Positions 1 to 12,199 of a DNA stretch of 64,000 nt are shown here, one piece after another. A program made the position numbers and the translations under genes. Positions within the stretch are counted from its first letter, which is position 1, and the number at the start of each line of letters is the position of its first letter. The DNA is from Cryptomeria japonica (lineage: Eukaryota > Streptophyta > Pinopsida > Cupressales > Cupressaceae). The notes under the pieces were generated by a model. The model had not been told where the DNA came from. It did no database searches and saw only the letters and a list, made by a program, of their open reading frames with translations. The stretch spans positions 601,483,644 to 601,547,643 of the forward strand of contig NC_081415.1 of NCBI RefSeq assembly GCF_030272615.1, read 5' to 3'.

Positions 1-1112
1 ATGGACCCTACAACAACATGTAGTATGTGCATGATTAATCTTATCATAAAATGGTTTTGTCATCTCAAAAAATCTTGGACTAATTTTAATCTGAGGAAAG
101 GTTTGAAGAAACCTTTCATAAAATTGTGTTTGAGTTGTATCTAAATAGTGTTTTGGATGTGGCTCACGATTACTAATTCCAATTCGCCTTCTAACAACAT
201 CTCTTTGGTTGGGTGAAACCCTTGTGTTGTCATACCACTATTTCTCAATTAACATTCTTAGTGCATCAACAATAATCTTGTCCTTGCATGGGAGTCTACC
301 CGAGAATGCCCAAAGAGAATTATTGTTAGGATCCTCGATTTTCTCCCACCTCTCTAAGGCATAGTGTAATGCGGTTCTACTTATCCTTAATGACTTGCTT
401 TCTTTGCTTATTAAATGAGATTTTTCTATTTCCTTTCCCATTATTGTTGATGTGAGGACATGACGAGTAACATTAGCATCTTTAGTGCATGATTTCGAAC
501 CAATGGCTTGGTATGCATCAAAAAGATTTCTCACAATGGTTCTTTCACTATTATTTTCAGATGTTGTTAACCCCAAAATTTTCATTCTCTCTAAATTTAA
601 GATTTTTAATCATTTCAACAACTAATTGGCATCTTCCACTTTGATTTAAGTTTTCAAAATAGTTATTACAAATTCTTCTAATCGTTCTTCTATAAGTTCT
701 TTTAGAAATTTTATCATGCATTGGCTTCACAATATTTTCATCAATATCTATTAGGAACTTTGGTTTTCTATGAATTATTCTAAGAGGTGTTAATATTGGT
801 GCATGCTCTTAATTTTCATTAGGTGAATTATGTGCATTGATCACATCAAATTCAAATGGTATATCTTCTTCAATTTCATTAACATGTGCATTTATCGAAT
901 CATTTTCAAATGGTGTATGTTCATTGAATTCATTAGGTGCATTCATCATATACATTTGAATTGGTGTATGTTGATCATTTTGATTTGGTGTATTCATCAT
1001 ATCAATTTCAATTGTTGAATGTTCATCACTTTCATTAGGTGCATTAGATGATGTACCTTCACGTAATCTCCTCATACATTCCCTTTGTCTTTCCTTTGCT
1101 ACCTCTCATTTT
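1..1112 (-). pseudogene. Decayed transposon-like protein, family not recognised
   Basis: Read leftward on the minus strand, open stretches at 809-1075, about 600-800, 238-585 and 1-237 succeed one another with frame changes and single stops, so this looks like one broken ORF running off the left edge. The order is: a basic Arg/Lys/Glu-rich N-terminus, a low-complexity region of ~17-residue repeats, a basic stretch (RTYRRTIRRICNNYFENL), a globular part, one TAG at 238-240, then a segment ending in a cysteine cluster (TTCCCRVH) at the window edge. The Cys/His cluster after a globular helical part recalls transposase-associated proteins, but I cannot name the family. No terminal repeats are visible because the element is cut by the window. 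The transposon origin is inference. Confidence 0.4.
820..1050 (-). repeat. In-frame ~51-bp minisatellite inside the decayed ORF
   Basis: About four to five degenerate copies of a 17-residue unit of the form (M/I)N(A/T)PNExxEHTPxExDM follow one another in the minus-strand frame. The corresponding 51-bp DNA unit can also be seen on the plus strand (gtgtatgttca... spaced evenly). Keeping the unit length a multiple of three suggests that it expanded while the ORF was still translated. Confidence 0.6.
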
Positions 1113-1192
1113 TCATTTGTTCCTCACTTGTTCTTTCCTAGTGTCCTACACATAACATCATGATGACAATCCACAATCAAATAGAAAAAAAA

Positions 1193-1400
1193 ACAAATGT
1201 TCATCATTTTGTTATAATCTAAAGTAACAATAATAAAATAACTTTAAAAAAAACCAAAATACAAGACAAATCAATCATGATCAAAGCAAAAAAACAACAA
1301 ATGATCATCATTTTGTTATAATTTAAAGTAATAATGATAAAATAATTTCAAAAACAATCCAATATACGAGACAAATCAATCATTTTAAAGAAAAAGTGAT
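1193..1400. repeat. Two-copy tandem duplication, ~104 bp unit
   Basis: The segment starting acaaatgttcatcattttgt at 1193 recurs from 1297 as acaaatgatcatcattttgt. Homology continues through the shared end acgagacaaatcaatcat (acaagacaaatcaatcat in copy one). The copies differ at scattered bases. AT-rich and non-coding. Confidence 0.75.
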
Positions 1401-1503
1401 AAAAAAATATGAAAACTTGACTGTTATTGTCCCAAAAAATCATGTGCAAAAGCAGTGGGGCCTTCAAACTGTTGACATTCTACACTCTTATGAGAATAGA
1501 TGA

Positions 1504-2256
1504 TGTTGTCATTGATTGAAACCAAATGGCAATTATCTAGCAACCAACCGATAGATACCAGCATTGACAATAGACTTCTACATACACCGGTAGGCACTTC
1601 ACCGACATCGGCAACAATACATACCGACACTCAAGCCGACATGGAATAAACTTTTGTTTATTGTTTTGTAATGTAATTATATTTTGTAAAAGTTGACATG
1701 GTATATTGTAAAAGAGTCATATATGTATGAGATCTTATAGGTCATTTTTGTAAGGATATAGATGAGAAGTATAAGGCAATTTTGTATAAGGTGATATAGT
1801 TGACAACGAAGGTTCTAGTTATTGACTGAGCTTAAACCGATACTAAATCTAGCATGAGAGATGTTGTTTTGAAGACGTACATTGTATTGGATTTTGATAA
1901 TCCATTTTGTAGCCAATGTGACTCTTTATTGAGAAGTGTGCTCTAGGCTATTGGCCTCCCTGCATGTGCAGGCCCCTCATTGTAAGTAGTATTTATTAAT
2001 TGGCCAGTGAGTAAATATTGTGGGTCACAAATCCCAACAAGATTTTTCCCACACCGGGTTTCCTCATTAAATATCTTGTGTTATGGTGTGTTTTCTATGT
2101 TGTCTCTATTATTCTTATTTGCTGCATTAATTCTTATTTGCCAATACACTATTTTGGGATGCAAAGTTATAAATAAGTTTAAATACTCTGCAAATCGGTT
2201 AGACATTGATTCAGCCCCCCCTCTCAGTGTCTTTGGGACTGTCATTGATTCTAACA
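1504..2256 (+). mobile_element. Copia-type solo LTR or LTR fragment
   Basis: The segment begins TGTTGTCATTGATTGAAACC and ends in a C-run followed by ctctcagtg and finally ctaaca. This TG...CA layout, with a pyrimidine run and CTCAGT just before the end, is shared with the LTRs at 3270, 6111, 18534 and 48773 of this window. There is no primer-binding site directly after 2256 and no matching 5-bp duplication, so it is a fragment or an old solo LTR. The minus-strand open frame at 1424-1630 overlaps its start and is not considered a gene. Exact ends are approximate. Confidence 0.5.
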
Positions 2257-2314
2257 CAAAAAACTTGCAATGCTATTTTTTAGGCCATTGGGACTAAAAT
2301 ATATTAAGATTTTC

Positions 2315-2440
2315 CCATAACCTGTATAGGTTATGGAAACCTTTAATGTGAACGTTCACAATTTCTCATAACCCATATGGGTTATGTAGAACTACAAGTT
2401 TTGGCCTTAGTTCTACATAACCTATATGGGTTATGTAGAA
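2315..2440. repeat. Cluster of palindromes with core CATAACCCATATGGGTTATG
   Basis: Three dyads lie about 50 bp apart: 2315-2336 (near-perfect 22 bp), 2367-2386 (perfect 20 bp) and 2411-2440 (30 bp with one mismatched pair). A fourth, GTGAACGTTCAC, lies at 2348-2359. The second and third also pair with each other through 14-bp arms (2380-2393 with 2409-2422), forming a larger hairpin. Related dyads recur at 4974-5091. Confidence 0.85.
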
Positions 2441-2459
2441 TGAGAAACCAAATATTAAG

Positions 2460-2460
<1 letters not shown>

Positions 2461-2505
<45 letters not shown>

Positions 2506-2612
2506 GAATAGGATAAGGAGAGGGGGATGGAGAGAGAGTTAGAAACAAAGAGAGAAGGGGAGGGAGATTGGGAAATGGAGAGGGGGAGAGGGAGAGAGGG
2601 AGATTGGAAAAA

Positions 2613-2652
<40 letters not shown>

Positions 2653-2950
2653 TAGGTAAGAGAGAGAGATTGGAAAAAGGAGAGAGAGAGAGAGAGAGAG
2701 AGAGAATAGGAGATAGGAAGAGAGGGAGAGAATAGGATAAGGAGAGGGGGGAGAGAGAGGGGGAGAGGGGGAGGAGACTGAGAGAGAGGGAGAGGGAGGG
2801 TAGAGATGGGGAGAATATGGTAAAGAGAGGAAGAGGGAGTGAGAGAATAGGAGGGAGGGGGAGAGAGAGAGATAATAGGATAAGGAGAGGTGGAGGGAAG
2901 GATATTTGGAAAAGGAAAGAGGGAGAGGGAGAGAGAGGGAGATTGGGAAA

Positions 2951-2988
<38 letters not shown>

Positions 2989-3250
2989 GGTCAAGAGAGG
3001 GTGAGGGGGAGGGGGAGAGAGAGAATAGGATAAGATAATGAGAGAGAGAGAGAGAGAATAGGGTCAAGAGAGGGGTAGGGGGAGAGAGATAATAGGATAA
3101 GATAATGAGAGTGGGAGGGGGGGAGAGAGAATAGGATAAGATAATGAGAGAGAGTGAGAGAGAGAGAGAGTATGAGAAGGAGGAGAGGGTGAGAGACATG
3201 ATGTAGAGAGAGAATGAGAAGGAGAAAAGGGTGAGAGAATCGATAGAGAG
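2461..3250. repeat. GA-rich microsatellite block with a (GT)n run
   Basis: Almost 800 bp of (GA)n, GGAGA, GAATAGGATAA and related purine repeats lie on the plus strand, with a (TG)n run at about 2613-2634. Long open frames in all phases here encode only Leu/Ser/Pro or Arg/Glu/Gly runs and are a by-product of the repeat, not genes. Confidence 0.95.
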
Positions 3251-3269
3251 AGTGTTGCCATTTTGAGTT

Positions 3270-4670
3270 TGTTGGCATTTTTCATAGAGATTGCATTAAT
3301 GATATGTTGTCATTGATGTCAATTGAACTGGTAATGGTATTCATGTTATTGTTGATATTGCTATTTTTGATATTGACTAGTAACCTATAAGAAGAGCTTT
3401 GTGGAAGATGTTGTAAACCGGTATGTAAATTTTGTGAGTTGAACCGATGAACCGGTGTAAAGGGTTAAACCTTTCTAAGAAATGTAACTGGTAAACCCTA
3501 TCAGTTATTAAACCCTAATCAGTTAAGTTTGATAGTTTATTATCTGATAAGCGGTAATGATGAAGACACGTATGATCATTGTATGAGGATATGTTCAAAT
3601 TGTTTTGGCGCGTTTGTTTTTGCCTAGGGAAGGAGAAAAGTGGATTGCATATAATGTACAACGCGTGATGAGTTAAAAAGTCCAATGAAGCGGTGATCAT
3701 GGAGAAGATGGAATTTTCTTGAAGAATGTGAAGAGATTGTCATGATTTATAATGATCAAGATTGTACTGACTTGTTTGTAATCTCAATGATGAGAATTAG
3801 GTTTTTGTTGTGTTACCAACTTAATTCATTTGTATTTAAGGTCAATGAAGTTGTTTGAAAAGGTTGTTGGAAAGATTGATTGAAACTAGTTGAGTGTGTA
3901 GTTACCTAACCAGTGAATGGATTTGTGCTTTGAGTGAAGGCAGATTGAAGCTTAGAAGGATTTGATCAAGAAAATGTAGTGCTACTCAGATAGATCAAGA
4001 AAACCTATTGTTTTCTAACAATTACAACAAAAGTGAAATCCCTTAACTGAGTAAGCTCTAACAAGCTTGGTTACTCATTAAATCCTCTAACAAGGTGGTC
4101 CATTAGATTGGATTATTAAATCCTCCAGCGAGGTTACTCGTAATAGGGTATTGTGTTTTTCATCAAGGCATATTTGTAAATCCCTTAACCAGGTGATTCC
4201 TAACTGAAATTAGTTCTTAACATGACTTATTGTAAAGCATTAATAGGCTTGGATCTTAATAGGGAAAACTTCAGAAGAGTTCAAATAGATATCCTTTTGA
4301 GTCTCATCTCACTGTGGTTTTTACCTATTTGGGTTTTCCATGTATAAACATTTGTGTCAAGTGGTGAATTCTTTTGTGGTTGTGATCTTATTTGTTGATT
4401 TGGTTAACTTCTGATAAGTCATGATAAGTAGAAGCATTGAGAGATGAATATGTTGAGTTATGATTAAGCATTGTTGATGTTTACAAGATTGAAGTTGTTT
4501 ACTTTTAAGTTGTCATAACAATTAAACCGATTGATGTTAAATATTCTTATGAATATTGATCTTGACTACGATATGTTTACTTGTTTGAATGAGTTTGAGT
4601 TTGGGAACTTTGGATTAGTTTTTGAATATACTGATTCACCCCCCCCCGCTCAGTATTCTACCAGATACTT
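3270..4670 (+). mobile_element. Copia-type LTR-like segment inserted beside the GA block
   Basis: It starts TGTTGGCATTTTTCATAGAG and contains the phrase TGTTGTCATTGATGTCAA typical of this LTR group. Near its end it has ctgattcacccccccccgctcagtattcta, matching the C-run plus CTCAGT ending of the other LTRs. GA-rich sequence lies on both sides (before 3250 and from about 4685), as expected if the LTR landed in the microsatellite block. No primer-binding site or internal ORF was found. The 3' boundary is uncertain by tens of bases. Confidence 0.5.
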
Positions 4671-4799
4671 ATTCTTTCATCATACCATCAGAGAGAAGTG
4701 TGAGGGGGAGAGATATGAGATAGAACTCAAGGAGGATAATTAGGGCTCATAATAGACAGAGACGATGACGAGGGAAGGAAGACGAGAGAGAGATGAAAA

Positions 4800-4920
4800 G
4801 AAGAGAGACATGCATGTATACAAACATATATACATATATCTACATAAATATATGTTTATATAACTATAGATATGCATATATACATACATACATACATAAA
4901 CGGATATTATATATGTATGT
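4800..4920. repeat. AT-rich (TACA/TATA)n simple repeat
   Basis: A stretch of tatacatatatctacataaatatatg and tacatacatacataca units. Open frames here encode only Tyr/Ile/Met/His runs. Confidence 0.8.
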
Positions 4921-4973
4921 CTATACATATGTGTAGTAAATGCTAAATTTTCAAGCATACATTATTATGTCTT

Positions 4974-5091
4974 CATAACCCGTACGGGTTTTGTGAAAGA
5001 CAAAATAATGGTTTTAGTTTTACATAAACTGTATGGGTTATGTAGAACTATGAATAGTACTTTCTATTTTTCAAAACCCGTGCATGTTTTG
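4974..5091. repeat. Second palindrome cluster, same core as 2315-2440
   Basis: Dyads lie at 4974-4993 (cataacccgtacgggttttg), about 5022-5042 (acataaactgtatgggttatg) and 5072-5091 (caaaacccgtgcatgttttg), again ~50 bp apart. The flanking text ttttagtttTACATAAaCTGTATGGGTTATG parallels ccttagttcTACATAAcCTATATGGGTTATG of the left cluster in direct orientation. Confidence 0.75.
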
Positions 5092-6110
5092 ACTTGGTAA
5101 GAGGGTTGGAAAATGACGCTAAGGCTTGCAAGCCCATTTCCCCCCATTTTTGTCCCTTTACTCATTTTTCATCATCCAACATAATTTATCAACTTCATCG
5201 TAATTAGGTTTACAAATGAGAAAGTGGGTATCTCTAAAATTACCACCATAATCTCACACATCTTCTCAATTTTCTGACCATATAAATTTTTCTATTTTTG
5301 GACAACATTAGCATAGTAAACTTTAATTTTCTTTATCAGTACCTTGATAGTCCTCACAGACATATGTCTACCATTTTTTTAATAAATTTTGATATACTTG
5401 ACTAAATTCAAAATAAATTACATATTATTGTTCTACACTAGATTCTATAAACTTGAAATTTTTTTTTTTGCATTTTTTATTATTTTGATGCAAGTTATGC
5501 CCAGCGCACGAACATGTACCAAATTTTCAGGATGCGGTCACTTCAAAAAATCATTAAAAAAAAACACTCAATGGAAAATTACAAAAAAATACACAACTTC
5601 TAGATCTCACTCTTACCTTTTATCCTACCAAAGGGTTTTGCAAAATACTAAATCTAACTATATATTTTGTACAGTGCACGAAAACATCTACGTTATGTTT
5701 TTATGAAAAAATCAGGAACAATTTTTCTTGCGTGAAAGGTTTGACCCTTTTAATATTATCCAATTTTATAAAAAATTAGTAGTTTAGAAACTAGATTCAG
5801 AGTACTATAATTCTTATTATTTTCTCAACTCCTAGTTTTAAGTGCATGACCTTCAAATATCTCTTTGAAGTTTAGGTTTACCTATTTTCAGATTAAAAAA
5901 AAAAGAAAAGTGGCCACTTATACCCCCCTTTTTGTTCACCATCTTGGTGCACTCACCCAAATATAGTGTCGTAAATTGTACATCCTTAATTGGGTGGTAC
6001 AATTTCACATTTAGGTTAGCACCCGCCTTAGTGTGTTGCATTTTGCAATTTTAAATTCTCTTTAAGCATTTAATTAATTGCTTTAATTAAATCTAAATTC
6101 TATTGGATAT
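5092..6110. other. No gene seen
   Basis: AT-rich sequence without a supported coding region. The short open frames at 5389-5706 and 5853-6041 have low-complexity, Phe/Ile/Lys-rich translations and no recognisable domain. Confidence 0.6.
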
Positions 6111-7442
6111 TGTTGAGCAGTTTATTGGAACAATGTTTTGTCATTGATGTCAACATATTCTTCTGTGTACTCTAGTGTTGCAGTTAGATTGAATAAGTTG
6201 GTTTGGTCAGTGTGTTGCAGTTGAGCTATTGCGGTTTAATGGGTTTTGAGATGCTTATTTCTAGTTGATTTAGCATAATTTTATGTGTTCCGTATGATGA
6301 TTTGATTGAGATATGAGGTTTGGTTTTGAGGTATGTTTTTCAGTTGTTCCTGTTATTTGGTATTCTGGTTTTTGCTCCACATTGCTCCAGAATTGCAATA
6401 ACTTGGTTTGTGGATTTGGTAGAGTATTTGGGATGTTCAGGAGTGCCCTCAATTTTGGTGGTTCATGATTTGGACATTCACAAATGAATCTTTTAGGTTG
6501 ATAGTCAATTATGTTGGTGTTCTTGAGCTCCAGTAAAGAGATGATGATTCTAGTAAAATGAGCTATTGTGGTTCAATTCATGTTGCTTTGTGAATGTTTC
6601 TAGATTGTGTTGTATCTATGTTGTTGGTTTCTATTGATCGTTGTGCATGATATTAATCATTTTCTTGATTCGGTAGTATTCTTCGTGTTATGCAACATTT
6701 ATGGAGTTGTAGCATGTTGCGGATGTTTGAGGCATAATTTTGGAGGTGTTTCATATTTGTGGTATTAATTTGGGTTTAGATTATGTCCTAGATGAAATTG
6801 TTTTAGTCCACATATGTTGTTGTAGCATGTGAGGTTATTATCTTGTAATTAGTGTTGAGGGTTTAGCTGACCTTGAAATATAGGTTGATGATTTGTATAA
6901 ATTCATATAATATTCATTTGAGAGAGGTATCTGCATGTGTGAATATTGTATTGATCACTAAGTAGCAGAAGAGAAGAGTGAAGAGGTACGAAATAGTGTG
7001 CAAAAGTGTAAGAGAAGAGTTTGATTATATGTTCTTAACCAGAACTGTAATAAGGCATTAGGAGATGTTTTTTTCTCAGCTTATGTAATCGAGATTGTTG
7101 TCTGAATCTTTTGTAAGACAATGAGTCTTCTCTAGTATTGTAGCCCTTATTGTATTTGAGTAGTGAGCTCAAGGAAGTGTTCCTGAATGCATGCGCATTC
7201 CCCATTGTAATATTTCACTTATTCCTAAAAAGGTATTATCTCATTGTGGGTTGGTTCCCATTGTTGTTTTTATCTTAACCGAGTTTTCCACATCAAAAAT
7301 CTTGGTGTTATGTGTGTTATTTATGTGGTGTTAATTTGTGCTTTAACTATTAATTATCAAATTTGAATTTAAGTTTGAATTGTGTAGAGTTTTTGACCAA
7401 ACTGATTCCCCCCCCCCTCATTTTGCTGCATTGTTGCCGACA
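6111..7442 (+). mobile_element. Copia-type LTR (family of 18534-19867)
   Basis: It begins TGTTGAGCAGTTTATTGGAA and ends with a C-run, ctcattttgctgca and ccgaca. It is homologous over its length and in the same orientation to the LTR at 18534-19867, for example the shared text aataagttggtttgg, gggttttgagat, tatttctagttgattta and cctgaatgcatg-gcattccccattgtaatattt. No primer-binding site or gag follows at 7443 and no flanking 5-bp duplication is evident, so it is probably a solo or truncated LTR. Confidence 0.65.
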
Positions 7443-7959
7443 AAGTCCTCTTTTATCACTCCACATATCATTAAATTGGGCCCTTAACCCTGAGTGTGCC
7501 CCTTTCTATTTTATCCTTTTAATTAATTAATCCATCAAAGCTCTAATTAGGTCATATTTCAACCTTCAAGGTCTAATTTTGTATATCTAAACACCTTGAA
7601 TTGTCTCACCGAGTTGGGATTTACTTTGTAATCATGATAGTCCCTAAAAAAATTAGGAAAAAGTTGGTCGGACCTTGTTGATTCACCATGGTCTCGACTT
7701 TTTCTCCGCAAATTTTGGGGTCATATTTGGGTGGTATTATAATTATAAGGTTTCATACATATAGCCTTTCCTTTCCTCATTTGAAGGATCCAACAACTCT
7801 AGCAATTGTAGGATCCTCTTTTTAAGTGAAGTGTAGGTTTATGTCAAATATTCAAGCAAAAAATCAAGCATTCATCAAATCTTCATCAATCATGTTCATC
7901 ATCAATTGAAGCTTTGAAGATATTGAAGAATAATAGGAGATAATTGACTGTTGATTGGC
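7443..7959. other. No gene seen; target of the inverted element
   Basis: Non-coding AT-rich sequence. It joins 15186 onward once the element at 7965-15180 and one TSD copy are removed. Confidence 0.5.
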
Positions 7960-7964
7960 TTGTA
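7960..7964. other. Target-site duplication TTGTA (left copy)
   Basis: Identical to 15181-15185 on the other side of the 7.2 kb inverted element. A five-base duplication is the usual size for LTR-element integrase. Confidence 0.75.
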
Positions 7965-10493
7965 TGTAAGCCCTACCAGGAAACCCCGAAGGGATAAAGC
8001 TAAAACACATGAATGGAGTGCAAATATTTTGTTTTTAAATAAGACACAACATAATGATACAATGAGTTAACAAAAGCTCAGATAACACAGTGGAAGACTA
8101 AACAATAACTAAGGAGTTTCCCAACGTGATTACTTAATTTAACAGCTAACTCAACTCACGACATTTGATCCATTTAAGCAGGTTAACTTAATTACATGTT
8201 ACTACTTAAAACATGGATATAGTTTGTTAGTAAATTAAATTTATAGATAATAGGACGCGTTCATCCGTTAGAGTTAAAATTAGGTAGCATGATGAGTTTA
8301 TCCATTAAGGTTAAAATATAGAAGGCATAGTGAGGTTCATCCAATAAATTTTAACCATTCATTACGTTCAATCTTACATAAAACATATGCCATGCATCTA
8401 ATTTCATATTGTACTTTAGTTTCATTATAAACTAATGAGTTCTTTCCATGCATACATAATTTCATTATCAATAACTGAATATATTCCATTATTCTAATCT
8501 ACATTCTTTCATGATCCAATTTATGCATTTAATATGATGACTAGACACATGCATTTAAAATTAATTTCATCTAATCCACTTGATACATTCTAACATAATG
8601 CCATCCATACATGTTAAAAACTAAAAAGGAACATATCAACATAAGCACCACATAGCACCAAATTGATATCGGAGTTCACCCCTGGAGGGCTACATCTCCG
8701 GGTCTGCTCAACTGCAAGACCCCTCTGATCTTTAAATAAGTTAAGAATATATAAGGTTCATATCATTTACAATCCTGCCATCAAGGTGAACATAACCAAT
8801 ATAAAAATGACCATATCGGTCAAATAAATACATAAATGATCCCTAAATAGGAAAGGATCCAACTGAACATAATAGAAGCAAATACAAAGGTCCACTTGAG
8901 CATCCATAAAACTAAGTCATCGCAACACAAGGTCTAGCATGACATCAGGTTCTCACAAGGGCATAAGCAACAACATGACTCCACAAAAGTGCTCCTATCA
9001 AGACAACACAACCACACACCAGTGAACGTAGTGGACAAGTGTCATCACACAACATGATATGGTTACCATGGAAGGTATTCATAAGTTTCGGCCCCATCCA
9101 TTGGGTTACCCTAGCAACCTATTCCAAACCTCCAGCCCATCCAAGCTTCGTGTGGACCCACACATCCTTTCATGAAGACAAGGATGATGGTTTGCCATTT
9201 TAGGCCTTCTCACAGCATGGCAAGTCTATGTTAGCACTCATCCCATTTGTGAGGCACAATTATCTTCGTTAGTGATTCATTAACTAACTCTCTAATACGC
9301 TATTAGGTTATCACTTATTAGACACACTTCCAATGTGTTACCCAGCACCCACTTTGGGTGCGGCCCCCAATCAAAAGCCACTCTCCCATACAACACTAGA
9401 CCATACTCAATGAACTCCTAAACCTAGACATACATAAGGTCAAGCAACCAGAGTTCAAAATGGAGGAAACAACCATTTGGTCAAACACGACTTCATATGA
9501 GGTGCACTAACTGACGATATTCTAACTAGAGACCTGACCAACTATGGTCAACCACAAATCATTCTTCGACACCTGCATAATGATCATGACCAGTTATAAC
9601 ACCATCACAAGACAATAGTCAAACTTGAGGTCGAGGACAAAAACAGGTATCCCAAATCAACCAAACGATAGGGTCCAATCAAACAAATCAAGGGCTTGCC
9701 ATTACTTAAGCAAAAGTGAATACAAAAATTTAAACTTGCATAGGCAATAACCGGTAGAGACAATCTTTTTCCATATTGATTTAAACATTAAAAGTCAATC
9801 AAGTTTTCTAAATGATCTAAGATTGATTGCAGTTATCTACCTCATCTAGGTACAGGTTCTTGGTTTTCTAATTCACTAAGGTTCATTTGCATCGAACATA
9901 CATAAATGTGTCATTATGAGTTTTAAACCAAATTCATATGAATAAAATAAATAAACATTAACCAACTAAATATGATATTTATTCTACAAACAAAACATCA
10001 TTCTCATACTGGCTCAAAAACAATCTCTTCAAATTCGTCTTTTCTAGAGCCAAGTTACACTATACAGATCAAGGAAATATATACATATAAGGAACCCAAA
10101 TATAGATAATGCATTCCCAACTTGACAAATTATTTCCTTACGCACATATAGAAAAAATACCAAAATTTAAATATTAGTTACTATATATTATTAATCTGCG
10201 ATTAATAAAATATAACCAATTAATAGTTAATAACAACATTAAGAAATTAAGTATTTAATTGGAAAAATATGCATTAATAATAAAATAGAATTTGAAAATT
10301 AATTAATGTATATTTTCCATTTATATAATTAATTAATTATAAAATAATCATAAATTATTAATTAATTGCCATATTTAAACTTCATTAAAACTTTATTAAA
10401 ATTAACATTTAAATAATATTAAATTATTATATATATTTTTTGATAAAAATATATATATATAAAAAAGCGGGGGTGGGGGGGTGGGGGGGTTAC

Positions 10494-10659
10494 CCATGTG
10501 GGCCCCCTTGGTAGCTCACGCTACCTATGGTAGCATGCTACCTCCCATGTGGTGGGGGTTTATTCCCTGCCACGTGCCATGTGGGCCCCCTTGGTAGCTC
10601 ACGCTATCTATGGTAGCATGCTACCTCCCATGTGGTGGGGGTTAATTCCCCGCCACGTG
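10494..10659. repeat. Two 83-bp tandem units rich in dyads
   Basis: The unit ccatgtgggcccccttggta... repeats at 10494-10576 and 10577-10659 with few differences. Each unit holds the dyads GGTAGC...GCTACC and TAGCATGCTA and the CCACGTGG-type core. The right arm has only one copy (about 12542-12630). A G-rich run (10468-10490) precedes it. Confidence 0.85.
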
Positions 10660-10666
10660 GGTAATT

Positions 10667-10669
<3 letters not shown>

Positions 10670-10749
<80 letters not shown>
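10670..10749. repeat. (AT)n microsatellite, left arm
   Basis: About 80 bp of uninterrupted at dinucleotides. It is matched by (AT)n tracts in the right arm at about 12419-12486 and 12514-12538, where a flanking ~37-bp phrase (acagtaaattatttataaat...) is itself duplicated at 12390 and 12485. Confidence 0.95.
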
Positions 10750-10754
<5 letters not shown>

Positions 10755-10954
10755 TAAATAATTTTGGTTAAAAATTAATAGTACACAACAAAACACAGTC
10801 TCAATAGAGACTTAAAATAATTTCCAGAAAATAATGAGTTTTTCTAAAATTTTGCATTTATAGAATAACCCAGAACAAGAAAATTTTCTTTCAATCAACC
10901 ACCATATTGGGAAAATGAGATTGATTTACACATTTAACATCAAATATGTCAAAC

Positions 10955-12199
10955 CCCCAAACTAAATTTCAATTTAAAACTTATTTAAGAGAAGATTCAT
11001 TGGAGTTTAAAACAAAATTTCCTCAAGAACAGCCAAACCCCAATATTTGGTTTTAATTTTTGAAAACCAATTTATACAAGCAAAAATTACATCTAGAGGT
11101 TTGGAAAGGAAGCAAGGAGGGTTTGAGTTTGTGATTTCATTACAACTCTTCCATTTTCCACACAAAATAAGGAATTATCTACAGACACAACTAGATTTTT
11201 ATAAAACAAAACCAAAACAATTTCTTTAAAATAAATAAGCCAATGAAATAAACCAGAGGCCTACCTGGTTCAACAATCCTGACAAGATTGAAGAAGAGCC
11301 CAACTTGCAAGCTCCAAAAATCCTTTCTTTTGCAAAAATCCCCCAAAATTCCATTCTCCAAAAATATTTTCCCCAAAAAATTTTCCAAAAATAATCCTCC
11401 CAAAAATATTTTCAAACCCTAGGTTAAATGCCCGATTTTTGACCAAAAATCTCCTTTCTAAAATAAAAATACTTTTACACAATTTATTTCTAATTTTGAA
11501 AAATCAAAATGCCTCTTCTTCATTTAATTTCTAATTTCCTAATTAACACAACTTAACATTTAAATTTCAAAAATATTATGAGGGCAATATATTTTTTTAT
11601 TTAAAATAAAATCCCCAAATTAATCTTTCACACTTTATCAAATATATATTAACTTGTTTTTCTAGATTTTCTTTAAATAATTAAAATCAACCTTTCTATT
11701 TATTTTTTTAAAGGCAAAGAGATTAAATTAATTATATTTCAAATTAATTTAAATCTTTCCTTTCCAAAATCATAACTAAATAAATTAATCCATTAAAATT
11801 TACCATTTAATTTAAACTGGCTACCAATTTGAATTGAGCAATTGTAAATAACGATTAATCGCATAAAGAGAACCTATTTAATTTAGTCCCTTAATTTTTA
11901 ATGCATAAACACAACTTAATCAAATAAAATAAAAAGGATTAATTACTCAATTTAATGACACATAAAACACGCAATCCAAGAAAGCCAAAAAGACAGACAA
12001 CCTGCGTACCCAACCAAAGGTAATACCAACGACGACTGACGATGCTCACTTGAGCACGACTATGGTCAAACGAGGGTCTTACGACCACCTAATCCAAATT
12101 CTAAAGACCAAAGAGGTACACTAAAACCTGTGAATCCAGGCGGAGATGAACCTCGCACCCATGCAGTACTGTACCTGAAATCTCGAATCCAAGAAAATA
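10955..12199. other. Unpaired middle of the inverted element; no gene seen
   Basis: AT-rich, non-coding. The short minus-strand open frames at 11191-11482 are Phe/Leu/Gly-rich overlapping shadows. Nothing resembling transposase, reverse transcriptase or integrase is visible. Confidence 0.55.

Larger units (their letters stand above)
7965..10954 (-). repeat. Left arm of the inverted element (LTR-like, minus orientation)
   Basis: Inverted copy of 12200-15180. Clear landmarks on both arms are the phrase ccaggaaaccccgaaggg near the outer end, the block with gggtgctgggtaacacattgg read on the opposite strand, the paragraph gttcacccctggagggctac, and the inner end catcaaatatgtcaaac. It carries a tandemly doubled 83-bp GC-richer unit and an 80-bp (AT)n tract. 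It has no coding capacity beyond short open frames. Confidence 0.85.

Noticed and set aside
2366-3285. Long open frames of up to 277 residues on both strands
   Set aside because: They encode only Ser/Leu/Pro or Arg/Glu/Gly repeats and arise from the GA-rich microsatellite, which is free of stops in most phases.
2315-5091. CRISPR-like array from regularly spaced palindromes
   Set aside because: Repeats are too few, diverged and separated by related rather than unique spacers, and the genome is a plant nuclear one.
5389-5706. 105-residue plus-strand open frame
   Set aside because: AT-rich, Phe/Lys/Tyr-rich translation with no domain, and no promoter or neighbour to support it.
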